Source: Acanthopleuribacter pedis
Lineage (GTDB): Bacteria; Acidobacteriota; Holophagae; Acanthopleuribacterales; Acanthopleuribacteraceae
DNA length: 64,000 bases
Assembly: GCF_017377855.1 (NCBI RefSeq)
Contig: NZ_JAFREP010000019.1
Coordinates: 1-64,000 of the forward strand
Direction of reading: 5' to 3'
Positions 1-8,180 of this stretch are shown piece by piece. A program made the position numbers and the translations under genes. Numbering within the stretch: position 1 is the stretch's first letter; every line of letters starts with the position of its first letter. The notes below the pieces were generated by a model. The model made no database searches. It worked only from the letters and a program-made list of their open reading frames with translations, and was not told where the DNA came from.

Positions 1-189
1 GACTTTTTGACCTTTTCTGGTTTTAAATCAGCGATTAATTAACCTCTCCTCCTGTCATAAAAACCTCATTTGAGAATAAATTTCGGTGGGCTTATCAATC
101 AAGCCCGCCAGAGCATGTCTCATGCCGAAATTTTACCATAAACACTTAGTTACAAACAGGTTAATCTGTAATTTTCTCTCTTAACTTAA
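1..189. other. Left-edge non-coding stretch
   Basis: This AT-rich stretch carries no reading frame I can support. An in-frame stop at 187-189 limits how far the next gene can extend upstream. I see no confident promoter or terminator. Confidence 0.4.
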
Positions 190-1770
190 CGGCATTGCCC
201 CTACCCTGCAGCGGACATCGCTAATTTCTTAGTCCTGCGCGATCCCAAACGAAACCTTTTATACATCGATAAAACCGCAAGCATTCATCGATTGATTTCC
301 GCGAATAGTTTTTATTTCCTCTCCCGCCCGCGCCGCTTCGGCAAGTCGTTATTGCTCTCAACCCTCAAAGCATTGTTTGGGGGTCGGCGTGAACTTTTCG
401 AAGGTTTGGCCATATCCAAGACCGATTACACTTTTCCCACGCACCCGGTGGTTCATTTAGACCTTTCCGCGGGTCGCGTCTCCAATCGCGGCGAATTTGA
501 AAAAATATTGATCCAAAAAGTCCAGGATTGGGTGGAAGAACACAACGCGGATTTTCAGGTAACCAATGAATCACCACGCGCCTGTTTGAAGCAGCTTATT
601 CAGTTCTTGGCGAAAAAAGGCCAGGTCGTTTTGCTGATTGATGAGTACGACAAACCCATCTTGGATCACTTAGACGATTTAGAAATGGCAAAAATGGTTC
701 GCGAGGTGCTCAAAGATTTCTACAGTGTCGTTAAAGAGCAAAGTGATAACCTCCGTTTCGTGATGGTCACCGGCGTCTCCAAATTCTCAAAAGTGTCCCT
801 CTTCTCGGGGTTAAATAATTTAGTTGACATTTCAAACATAAGAGACTACGCCGACTTGCTTGGTTTTACTCAGTCTGAACTTGATGCGAATTTCGGTCCC
901 CATATGGAGGTAATGGCCACAGAACTTGATCTTTCCCTTGAGGAAGTCAAAGATAACCTGCGCATTTGGTATAACGGCTACCGCTTCTCCGATAAGCACA
1001 TCTATGTTTACAACCCTGTTTCGGTAATGCGTGCGCTTAGTGAACGCCGCTTTGCAAACTTTTGGTTTGAAACAGCAACTCCTACAATGCTGATAAAACT
1101 AATTCGCGAGGATCAACGGTTCCGAATAGAAGATATCGGGGAAGAAATAGGCGGCCATATTGCGTTTGATACCTTTGACCTAGAAGCACTTCAGCTCAAC
1201 GCATTGCTCTTCCAAACAGGCTATCTCACCATTGCAGAAAGTGTCGGACGCATTGAACGAACCTATCGCCTTGACTTCCCAAATTATGAGGTTCGTAAAT
1301 CCTTATTCACTTATCTCATTGAGGATTTGACGCGGATCAACCGCGGTTTCTCCGCCGGTCCCTTAATCCGGTGCGCACGTGCGCTCACCGCCTTGGACCG
1401 AGATGAATTTGAGCGCGTCCTAAAACAAGATTTATTTGCAAACATCCCCTACACCTTACAAATGCCTTATGAAAGGTATTATCAGTCTTTATTTCACATG
1501 CTATTCGTATTACTTGGTTTGGAGATTCACGCCGAAGTCCCCACCAACCGCGGCCGCATCGACCACCTCCTAAAGACAGAGCAACACATTTTTATTTTTG
1601 AAATGAAATTCCTTCGTGCCGCGAGCGAAGCCATCCAGCAAATCAAAGATAAGCGGTACCCTTCCGGCTTTGCCTCAGATGGTAGACAAGTGGTACTTGT
1701 CGGGATGAGCTTTGAAGATTCAGGACTGCGAGAAGTATTGTTCGAACTGGTCCCCCAGCAAACAAAATAA
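190..1770 (+). CDS. AAA-ATPase-like / PD-(D/E)XK nuclease family protein (start uncertain)
   Basis: The protein resembles the AAA-ATPase_like plus PDDEXK_9 family (PF09820/PF08011), common bacterial proteins of uncertain role, possibly nucleases. A Walker A-like RPRRFGKS lies near the N-terminus and a Walker B-like VVLLIDEYDKP about 110 residues later. The C-terminal nuclease core shows GRIDHLL, then FIFEMK, then AIQQIKDKRY. The first usable start codon is TTG at 292, but the conserved N-terminal block of the family (LRD..RNLLYIDKTA) is encoded in frame upstream of it. No ATG, GTG or TTG lies between the stop at 187-189 and position 292; only a CTG at 235 is available. The coordinates given are the open frame. 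Either a non-standard start is used, or the 5' end was damaged by a small indel or substitution. The gene stands alone; the next starts 70 bp downstream. Confidence 0.75.
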   Translation, partial: RHCPYPAADIANFLVLRDPKRNLLYIDKTASIHRLISANSFYFLSRPRRFGKSLLLSTLKALFGGRRELFEGLAISKTDYTFPTHPVVHLDLSAGRVSNRGEFEKILIQKVQDWVEEHNADFQVTNESPRACLKQLIQFLAKKGQVVLLIDEYDKPILDHLDDLEMAKMVREVLKDFYSVVKEQSDNLRFVMVTGVSKFSKVSLFSGLNNLVDISNIRDYADLLGFTQSELDANFGPHMEVMATELDLSLEEVKDNLRIWYNGYRFSDKHIYVYNPVSVMRALSERRFANFWFETATPTMLIKLIREDQRFRIEDIGEEIGGHIAFDTFDLEALQLNALLFQTGYLTIAESVGRIERTYRLDFPNYEVRKSLFTYLIEDLTRINRGFSAGPLIRCARALTALDRDEFERVLKQDLFANIPYTLQMPYERYYQSLFHMLFVLLGLEIHAEVPTNRGRIDHLLKTEQHIFIFEMKFLRAASEAIQQIKDKRYPSGFASDGRQVVLVGMSFEDSGLREVLFELVPQQTK

Positions 1771-1839
1771 GTGACCGTTGTCTTCAACTAAAAAAAGCGC
1801 GATACTAAGCGGCAATTTTTTGGTGCGAGGAGGCGGCAG

Positions 1840-3450
1840 TTGCGGGAATTTGGGATACCGGGGGCACCGGATCATGAACTGAATCGCGGACCGGCGAGTC
1901 AAGCGATCGGCCAGGCCGCGGCGGCGTCACACCTCTTGCTGGCCCATTACGAGTACCGCCATGTTCTGCAGGCACCCGAACACTGGCTCCCACAAAACCG
2001 ACCCGACCTCGCCGGTGAACGCGCCTGGTCCGCCGGGATCTTGCCTGAAAATAAATACAGCAGCTTCCGCAACGACCTCATGCTCGGCAGTTTCCACCCC
2101 AATCATCGCGCCAAGTGGACCGCCCACGAGTTGTGCCATGGTTTGGTCGGTTTCGCCTGGAAACCCGACGCGAGTCTGCTCTTCCACGCCACCGCCGCCC
2201 GCTTGAGCGAGTTGCTGCCCGTCGCCCTCTTTTATTTTTTGGACGAGGTCCACTTGAACCGTTGCCCCGAACATCAGTTCGGCGGCCCCTTGTTTGGCAC
2301 CTTTTGCGCGGCCTGCGAACTGGCCGCGGCGAAGGGCCCGCGCGCACCCCGCGACGGCGACGCTCGGTGGCTCGCGGACGGGCTCGACTTTGTCCAACGC
2401 GAACTGGATGCCGTCGCCCGCACCATCGAAACCGGCCGTCCCCTCGCCCGCCCCTGGGCCAACCTCGACCTGTGCAGCGACGGCTTGGCCTACGCCGCCG
2501 CCCAGCAGCGCCGCCTCAACAGCCCGGTATTTGCCCAATACATCGAAGCCTTTTTCCCTGAGCAATGCGGGCATCACAAAGACTTGCAAGGCCTCATCGA
2601 CCGCATCGCCGAGGTTTCCGCCGCGCTCACCGGCGGCGCTGCACCCACACCCTGGCGGGCCGACCGCGCCTTGTGGCAAAGCCAGGACATCGGCTGGCGA
2701 TTCTTGGAACTGGCGGAGGATTGCGACAGCGACATCGCGGTTCAACTGAAACAGGCTGCTTGGCGCTTGGCCGAATCACCAGACGACCAAGGTCTGGAAA
2801 CGGCCATCGACACCTACCTCGCCCTCAACGAGGAATTTTACCTGCCCGAACCGGAATCGTTTTTCGGGGTCGGTTACGCTTTGCCCAAGGGTTTCGGTTT
2901 CGATTTGACCCAAATCGCGGCCGGGTTGCAATCGGCTTGTCCGCGCACCTGGGAACTACTGGACCAGGAACGTGTGGCCCACGCGTTTGCCGCGGCGGAC
3001 GCACCGCAACGGCACCCGCTGGGTTTGCGGTTCGCCGAATGGCTGGCCGCGAGCAACCACGAACACGCCGAACTCGCGGTGGTCGAGGCCTGGTGCAGCC
3101 ACGCCCCCGCCGCCGACCCGCGCGTGCTTTCCTTGGCCGGTCCCCCACCCGCAAAGGCCCAGTTCGTACTCGCACCGGACGCACGCCTGATCGACGTGGC
3201 CCAGCCACTCAAAAAGCAACTGGGCTTAACCGAGCTCAGTTTGCCGGCGAACCTGCCGCCCGCGCTGCTGGCGGTGCGCCGCGACGCCTCGGGGCAAGTC
3301 TTGTTATCCGAATGCGATCCCGGACCGGCCGCGGCGTTGCGGCGGCTGCGCGAGGGCGCGGCCGATCAGGCGCAACTCGGCCTCGACGACGAACACCTAC
3401 AGGCCTTAATCGAAGCGTGCTTGATCACACCAACACGCTGGACTGTCTAG
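1840..3450 (+). CDS. Protein of unknown function with an HExxH (HELCH) motif
   Basis: This 536-residue protein belongs to no family I recognise. Its start is TTG at 1840, set by a perfect AGGAGG at 1828-1833 with 6-nt spacing. It contains HELCH at residues 96-100, which fits the HExxH zinc-binding signature of metallopeptidases (gluzincin/metzincin type). I cannot identify a third metal ligand, so peptidase activity is only a possibility. There is no signal peptide or membrane segment, so it is probably cytoplasmic. It is rich in Ala, Pro and Arg, and codon use is typical of the GC-rich genes around it. A MITE-like repeat begins 6 bp after the stop codon. Confidence 0.7.
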   Translation: MREFGIPGAPDHELNRGPASQAIGQAAAASHLLLAHYEYRHVLQAPEHWLPQNRPDLAGERAWSAGILPENKYSSFRNDLMLGSFHPNHRAKWTAHELCHGLVGFAWKPDASLLFHATAARLSELLPVALFYFLDEVHLNRCPEHQFGGPLFGTFCAACELAAAKGPRAPRDGDARWLADGLDFVQRELDAVARTIETGRPLARPWANLDLCSDGLAYAAAQQRRLNSPVFAQYIEAFFPEQCGHHKDLQGLIDRIAEVSAALTGGAAPTPWRADRALWQSQDIGWRFLELAEDCDSDIAVQLKQAAWRLAESPDDQGLETAIDTYLALNEEFYLPEPESFFGVGYALPKGFGFDLTQIAAGLQSACPRTWELLDQERVAHAFAAADAPQRHPLGLRFAEWLAASNHEHAELAVVEAWCSHAPAADPRVLSLAGPPPAKAQFVLAPDARLIDVAQPLKKQLGLTELSLPANLPPALLAVRRDASGQVLLSECDPGPAAALRRLREGAADQAQLGLDDEHLQALIEACLITPTRWTV

Positions 3451-3456
3451 GTTAAG

Positions 3457-3632
3457 ACCTAAGAAGCGCTGATGCGCGGTGATTTTCGCTAAACCTCTGG
3501 GCTGCAACGGCCTGAAAAAATACTCGCCGCACCCAGTGGGTGCGGTCGTACCCGACCCCGGTCCGTTTTTTCAAAACCATTTCGCTCCAGATCTTTATCG
3601 AAAATCCCTCACTCTTATCGCGCCTCTTAGGT
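3457..3632. repeat. MITE-like element, copy 1, with terminal inverted repeats
   Basis: This 176-bp non-coding element is bounded by ACCTAAGAAGCGC at 3457-3469 and its near-perfect inverse GCGCCTCTTAGGT at 3620-3632 (12 of 13 match). It contains an internal perfect stem, CCGCACCCA/TGGGTGCGG, at 3527-3545. A second copy, roughly 80% identical by eye, lies at 27391-27569. It fills most of the gap between the HELCH-protein gene and the Nudix gene. It encodes no protein, so if mobile it would depend on a transposase supplied in trans. Confidence 0.7.
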
Positions 3633-3678
3633 CATACAAATCTGATAAGATCGGGCAAAACAACCAAGGGAGGCCCAC

Positions 3679-4203
3679 TTGGCGGAACAACAAGAGATGC
3701 TTGGCGAAGGCAAATTTGTGCGTTTGGTACGCCAAGGGCGTTGGGAATTCGCGCGGCGCAAAAACACCACCGGCATCGCGGTGATCGTCGCCCGCACCAA
3801 CCAGGATGAAATCATTTTGGTCGAACAGTTCCGTCCGCCCATCGGCAAAAACGTGATTGAGTTGCCGGCCGGTCTGATCGGCGACATACCCGGTCAAGAA
3901 AATGAAGCCTTCGAAACCGCGGCCCGTCGCGAGCTGTTGGAAGAAACCGGCTTCGAGGCAAAGCGCTGGACCCGCCTGACCGAAGGTCCCCCCAGTGCCG
4001 GGATGATTAGCGAATGGATTACCTTGTTCGGCGCCACCGACTTAACCAAGATTAACGAAGGCGGCGGCGACGAAACCGAGGACATCAAGGTTCACGTGAT
4101 TGCGTTGGACAAGGTCGACGCCTGGCTCCAACAAAAAGCCGCTGCCGGCATCGCCATCGACCCCAAGGTTTACAGCGGCCTCTACTTCGCCGCCAAGCTG
4201 TAA
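3679..4203 (+). CDS. Nudix hydrolase, ADP-ribose pyrophosphatase-like
   Basis: This 174-residue protein has the length and pattern of ADP-ribose pyrophosphatases, which cleave ADP-ribose or related nucleoside diphosphates to monophosphates. The Nudix core REL-x-EETGF is present, preceded by ELPAGLIGD as in ADPRases. The Gly of the classical Nudix box is displaced by a short insertion, as seen in this subfamily. I chose the TTG start at 3679 because AAGGGAGG lies 5 nt upstream; an in-frame ATG at 3697 is the alternative. ADP-ribose hydrolysis fits loosely with the NAD salvage gene pncB nearby, but the two are not in one operon. The exact substrate is inferred only from family resemblance. Confidence 0.85.
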   Translation: MAEQQEMLGEGKFVRLVRQGRWEFARRKNTTGIAVIVARTNQDEIILVEQFRPPIGKNVIELPAGLIGDIPGQENEAFETAARRELLEETGFEAKRWTRLTEGPPSAGMISEWITLFGATDLTKINEGGGDETEDIKVHVIALDKVDAWLQQKAAAGIAIDPKVYSGLYFAAKL

Positions 4204-4219
4204 ATACGGAAAACGGGTC

Positions 4220-5173
4220 GTGTTTATATTTTTTGTTGCATCCCTGCTTGGTTTGGACATCCAGGCACCGGACATGTTTCGCGGTATTTTAATCTTCAGA
4301 GAAGACGCGCAATACGTGCTTATCAGTCGTTCCGAACACCAAATTGCCCTCGCCAATCGGGACGGGACTTTATCCGCCGTTTACAACAAAAAAGGACAAG
4401 GTCCCACCGAACTTCATTACCCCGTTTATTTGGGCCGCTTCGGTAAAGAATTTTGGGTTCTTTCCAACCACGACCAGTTGCTTTCATTTGACACCCAACT
4501 CCAACCAACTTACAGAGGTAGGTTTGATCCCGGTTTAGCCGACTTGGATATCGCCTACGGTTTTAAACAAAATGGAAAACCTTACTGGGCACACCGAAGC
4601 ATGTCTACCACCCCTCACCTACTAAGCCAAGTCAGCTTTGGTGACACGCGTTTTCAATTAGCGCAATCCTTGTTGCTGCAAACCCCGAATGGCGAAAACC
4701 GCTCGGCTTTGGCGGTCACCGACAACCAGGTCGCCCAGGTTCACGGCCAATGGCTGGCGGTATTTCCCGTTGCCGTCGCCGAGGACCATTACCTGGTCAA
4801 AGTGTATGCAAAGGTTTCAGACCCGGAGCCGACGTGGGTTTTATCCGCGAGCCTCGATGCATATCCTCCGGTATTGGCGACCCGTCCTCACCATGGTTTT
4901 CTCGAGGGGTTTTACGCGTTGGCGGATGGGTTTTTGATCAAGTGGCGCGGCAAAGAAAAACGGACGGATCGCCATATCACCACCTTTATCGACGCCTTCT
5001 CCTCGAAGGGCCGTTTCAAAACAAGGTTCACCACGGAAAACGATTTGTTTCCCTGCATCAATGAACCCCTGATGTTTGTACTGGAAGAAACCAAATCCCA
5101 AGCCGTGCTTAAGGGTTTTGGCAGCATCAAGGCTTGGCGCACGTGGCAGACAGCGAACGGACCCGCGCATTAA
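4220..5173 (+). CDS. Putative beta-propeller-like exported protein
   Basis: This hypothetical protein has about 317 residues. The frame is open across the end of the Nudix gene, but the most plausible start is GTG at 4220. That start gives a hydrophobic N-terminus (MFIFFVASLLGL) that could be a signal peptide or anchor; the ribosome-binding site is weak. The segment KKGQGPTELHYPVYLG resembles the G.GPGEF..P motif of bacterial 6-bladed beta-propeller proteins (DUF5128-like), followed by a WVLSNHDQLLSFD-type blade strand. I infer a propeller fold with unknown ligand. It follows the Nudix gene by 16 bp and may be co-transcribed with it. Confidence 0.6.
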   Translation: MFIFFVASLLGLDIQAPDMFRGILIFREDAQYVLISRSEHQIALANRDGTLSAVYNKKGQGPTELHYPVYLGRFGKEFWVLSNHDQLLSFDTQLQPTYRGRFDPGLADLDIAYGFKQNGKPYWAHRSMSTTPHLLSQVSFGDTRFQLAQSLLLQTPNGENRSALAVTDNQVAQVHGQWLAVFPVAVAEDHYLVKVYAKVSDPEPTWVLSASLDAYPPVLATRPHHGFLEGFYALADGFLIKWRGKEKRTDRHITTFIDAFSSKGRFKTRFTTENDLFPCINEPLMFVLEETKSQAVLKGFGSIKAWRTWQTANGPAH

Positions 5174-5290
5174 CCTGATCTTCCCGCGGGCCGGATGTTG
5201 CAGCGCGCGTTTCGGTGAACCCGATCCCATGCGCGCAATAGGGCGAAGTTCCGCTATGATGAAGCATCCCGATTTTCCGAGGTGGGGTTG

Positions 5291-6424
5291 ATGGAACAGC
5301 TCAGCAACAAAGAGATTTTGCGTTACAGCCGTCATTTGAAGCTGCCGTCGTTTGGCATTCACGCGCAGCGAAAACTCAAACAAAGCAAGGTGCTTCTGAT
5401 TGGCGCCGGTGGTTTGGGTTGTCCGATTGGGCTGTACTTGGCGGCGGCCGGCGTCGGCGCCATGGTGTTGGTAGACGACGATGTGGTTGAGGTGCATAAC
5501 CTGCAACGTCAGGTCGCGCACGGCACGGCCGGGGCCGGCTCGCCCAAGGTCGACAGCTTGCGCAAACGCTTGCACGACCTCAACCCCCACGTTCAACTCA
5601 CGACGCATCAACGGCGCCTTAACGCGGACTGGATTATGGACGTCATCGCGGATTGCGACCTCGTCATCGACGGCACCGATAATTTTGCCACCCGTTACCT
5701 GGTGGCCGACGCCTGCCATTTGGCCAAAAAACCCTTGGTTTACGGGGCGATTTACCAGTTTGAAGGCCAGGTCTCGTTGTTTGTTCCCGGCGAGCCGGGT
5801 GGCTGTTATCGGTGTTTGTTTCCCGAGGCACCGAGCGCGGGCGCGGCACCTTCTTGCGATGAAGCCGGCGTGCTGGGTATTTTGCCAGGCACCATTGGGC
5901 TGATGATGGCCAACGAGGCCGTGAAATTTTTGTGTGATTTGGGTGAAACGCTGAGCGGCTATTTGTTGATGTACGACGCCTTGGCGCCCAGCATGCGCCG
6001 CCTCAAATTAAACCGCGATCCGGCCTGCGCGCTTTGCGGCGATCAGCCGACCATCACCCGCGCTGAGACGGCGGCGGCAGGCTGCGCGATTCAGCCACCC
6101 GCGCTCGAGGTTCCCGAAATTTCCGTGGCCGAAGCGCACCAAGCGGGCAACCAAGGCGCCGTTTTTTTGGATGTACGCGGCGTGCACGAGTTTGACATTT
6201 GCCACGTTCGCGGCGCCGAACTAATTCCCCTCCCCACCCTGGATGCAGAAAGCGCCGGCAAGCTGAATCGGGAAAACCAACTCATCGTTTATTGCCACAA
6301 GGGCGTGCGCAGCCGCAAAGCAACGGCGCGCCTGCAGGCCTTGGGTTTTGAGAACGTGGTCAGCATGCGCGGCGGCATCGACGCCTGGGCCGAACACATC
6401 GAACCGGAGATGGCGCGATACTAA
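5291..6424 (+). CDS. moeB: MoeB/ThiF-type adenylyltransferase with C-terminal rhodanese domain
   Basis: This protein of about 377 residues is an E1-like enzyme fused to a sulfurtransferase, as in MoeZ. It adenylates the C-terminal glycine of a ubiquitin-like sulfur carrier (MoaD or ThiS type) and can pass sulfur to it. The ATP site GAGGLGCP is near residue 40, followed by NLQRQ with the arginine finger. Two zinc-binding CxxC pairs are visible, CYRC and CALC. The rhodanese domain holds the active-site loop YCHKGVRS with its catalytic Cys. ATG at 5291 is chosen over the in-frame GTG at 5282 because a GAGGTGGGG site then sits correctly upstream. Its stop overlaps the convergent pncB stop by 4 bp. 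No moa, moe or thi genes are beside it, so the partner carrier is not known. Confidence 0.88.
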   Translation: MEQLSNKEILRYSRHLKLPSFGIHAQRKLKQSKVLLIGAGGLGCPIGLYLAAAGVGAMVLVDDDVVEVHNLQRQVAHGTAGAGSPKVDSLRKRLHDLNPHVQLTTHQRRLNADWIMDVIADCDLVIDGTDNFATRYLVADACHLAKKPLVYGAIYQFEGQVSLFVPGEPGGCYRCLFPEAPSAGAAPSCDEAGVLGILPGTIGLMMANEAVKFLCDLGETLSGYLLMYDALAPSMRRLKLNRDPACALCGDQPTITRAETAAAGCAIQPPALEVPEISVAEAHQAGNQGAVFLDVRGVHEFDICHVRGAELIPLPTLDAESAGKLNRENQLIVYCHKGVRSRKATARLQALGFENVVSMRGGIDAWAEHIEPEMARY

Positions 6425-7869
6425 CTCGCGCGCAGCGCCCCGCTCTGGCGCGCGCGCGTTGCGGCCAAACGCTGCTCCAAGCTGACGGAATAAGGCACGG
6501 CCTGTTCAATGGCCAGAACCTCGGGCGCAAACTGTTGAAGTTGCGCGGCGGCAAAAGCCCGGGTTTGGTGGATGCTCGGCAGTTCGCCGACAAATTGCCC
6601 GGAACGGAATAGCGGCTGTAACAGGTCCACCCCTTCGTCAACCCGAGCCCAGGTCGGCAATGATTCGCCGCCGAGCGTCTGGCGCGCAACGCCCTCTCGC
6701 GCACAACCCAACGCCTGGTGGTAAATCACGTCGCCGACGGCACGACCGTCGCGGAAGAACCGGCGCACCCCCTGGGGCCCGGGAATCGAGGTTTTTACCG
6801 CTTGATCCGAGACCTTCATGGTGTCGCGCCACGGCTGTCCCGGCAATTGCAAGCCGGCCAGCTTGTAGACCCCGCCGAGCGCGGGTTGGTCATAGGCGGT
6901 CGCCAATTTGGTGCCGACCCCCCACATGTCGATGGCGGCACCGGCCGCCTTGAGATCGCGAATGGCGTATTCGTCCAAGTCGTTACTGGCCACGATTTTG
7001 ACTTCCGGCAAACCGGCCTCATTCAAAATGTCCCGGGCCGCTGTCGAGAGTCGGGCCAAATCCCCGGAATCCAAACGGATCCCCAACAACTGGTGTCCTT
7101 TTTCGGCGAGCTTACGCGCCACGGTGACCGCGCGTTTGACCCCGACCAAGGTATCGTAGGTGTCCACCAGCAAAACCGAGTCGGCGGGAAAGGTAGAGGC
7201 ATAAGCTTCAAAGGCGGCGGTTTCGTTCTCAAAGGACATGACCCAACTGTGGGCATGAGTACCTTTTACCGGGATGTCATAGGCCAAACCGGCGGCAACA
7301 TTCGAGGTTCCCGCGCACCCGCCAATGTAGGCGGAACGACTCGCGCTCAACCCGCCATTTAATCCTTGGGCACGCCGCAACCCAAATTCAAGCACCGGAT
7401 CATCGCCGGCGATGCTGCAAATGCGCGCGGCTTTGGTCGCGACGAGGGTGTTGAAATTGATTAGGTTCAGCAGCACGGTCTCTAAAAGCTGAACCTGTAG
7501 CAGTGGCCCGCGCACCCGCAAAATGGGTGCAAAAGCAAAAACGGTGGACCCCTCCGCCGGCGCATCAATGTCACAGCTCAGTTCCATACCAGCCAAATAG
7601 TTCAAAAATTCCGGGGGAAACATGGCCTGGCCGTCGCGCCGCTGGAGCGACGCTAAATAAGAAAGTTCTTCCGTTGAAAAATGCCACTCGCGAAGAAAGT
7701 CGACGACGTCGGCAAGCCCGGCCAACACGGCGTAAGCCCCGCCACAGGGGTGTTTGCGAAAAAATAAATGAAAGACGGCAGGCGCTTCATGGCGGCCTTG
7801 GGCAAAATATCCGGCGGCCATTGTGAGTTGGTAAAGATCTGTATTCAAAGGAGAACTTGTTGGTAGCAT
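6421..7869 (-). CDS. pncB: Nicotinate phosphoribosyltransferase
   Basis: This 482-residue enzyme joins nicotinate to phosphoribosyl pyrophosphate, using ATP, to make nicotinate mononucleotide in the Preiss-Handler NAD salvage route. The N-terminal NTDLYQLTMA and the block VKGTHAHSWVMSFE are hallmarks of the family. The substrate-binding RLDSGDL and the SNDLDEYAI segment are also intact. Length is normal. The start is ATG at 7869 with GGAGG about 7 nt upstream. A promoter overlapped by a perfect palindrome lies just upstream (7885-7921), suggesting repression, plausibly by an NAD-status regulator. The gene is convergent with moeB and divergent from the amylopullulanase gene. Confidence 0.95.
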   Translation of the reverse strand: MLPTSSPLNTDLYQLTMAAGYFAQGRHEAPAVFHLFFRKHPCGGAYAVLAGLADVVDFLREWHFSTEELSYLASLQRRDGQAMFPPEFLNYLAGMELSCDIDAPAEGSTVFAFAPILRVRGPLLQVQLLETVLLNLINFNTLVATKAARICSIAGDDPVLEFGLRRAQGLNGGLSASRSAYIGGCAGTSNVAAGLAYDIPVKGTHAHSWVMSFENETAAFEAYASTFPADSVLLVDTYDTLVGVKRAVTVARKLAEKGHQLLGIRLDSGDLARLSTAARDILNEAGLPEVKIVASNDLDEYAIRDLKAAGAAIDMWGVGTKLATAYDQPALGGVYKLAGLQLPGQPWRDTMKVSDQAVKTSIPGPQGVRRFFRDGRAVGDVIYHQALGCAREGVARQTLGGESLPTWARVDEGVDLLQPLFRSGQFVGELPSIHQTRAFAAAQLQQFAPEVLAIEQAVPYSVSLEQRLAATRARQSGALRAS

Positions 7870-7884
7870 GAGTACACCTCCACT

Positions 7885-7921
7885 AAGTGTAAAAATTACA
7901 CTTTAGATCGCACAAAGTCAA
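7885..7921 (-). promoter_or_regulatory. pncB promoter with overlapping palindromic operator
   Basis: Read on the minus strand, TTGACT (7916-7921) and TAATTT (7893-7898) are separated by exactly 17 bp and fit -35 and -10 boxes. The perfect palindrome AAGTGTAA-AAA-TTACACTT (7885-7903) covers the -10 box. A repressor bound there would block RNA polymerase. The binding protein is unknown; NAD-gene repressors such as NrtR or NiaR are candidates by context only. Confidence 0.65.
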
Positions 7922-8180
7922 GCGCCCGCCATGTTTTCGTGAAAAAAAGCTTGTCCCTCACGCAACCTTGCGCTTTAATTTTTTCTGTCACAACGTCGAT
8001 CACGAGCACCATCTCCCGTTTTCCTTATGTTTATTTTGTGACACGGTTCGTCCGTCCTGTTTACGCCCATCTTATGGTTTGCGTTTCGGCGGCACCGGCT
8101 GGCATCTCCACTAATTTTTTGCTTTTGACAGCTCTCCTCATGGCTCGCGTTTTTGCTCGCACCCTCAAGGAGATTGCTTC
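7922..8180. other. Intergenic region upstream of the amylopullulanase gene
   Basis: No gene is supported here. A short open frame (7939-8205) runs into the start of the next gene and has no ribosome-binding site. The only clear signal is AAGGAGA at about 8167-8173, the ribosome-binding site for the ATG at 8181. Confidence 0.5.
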
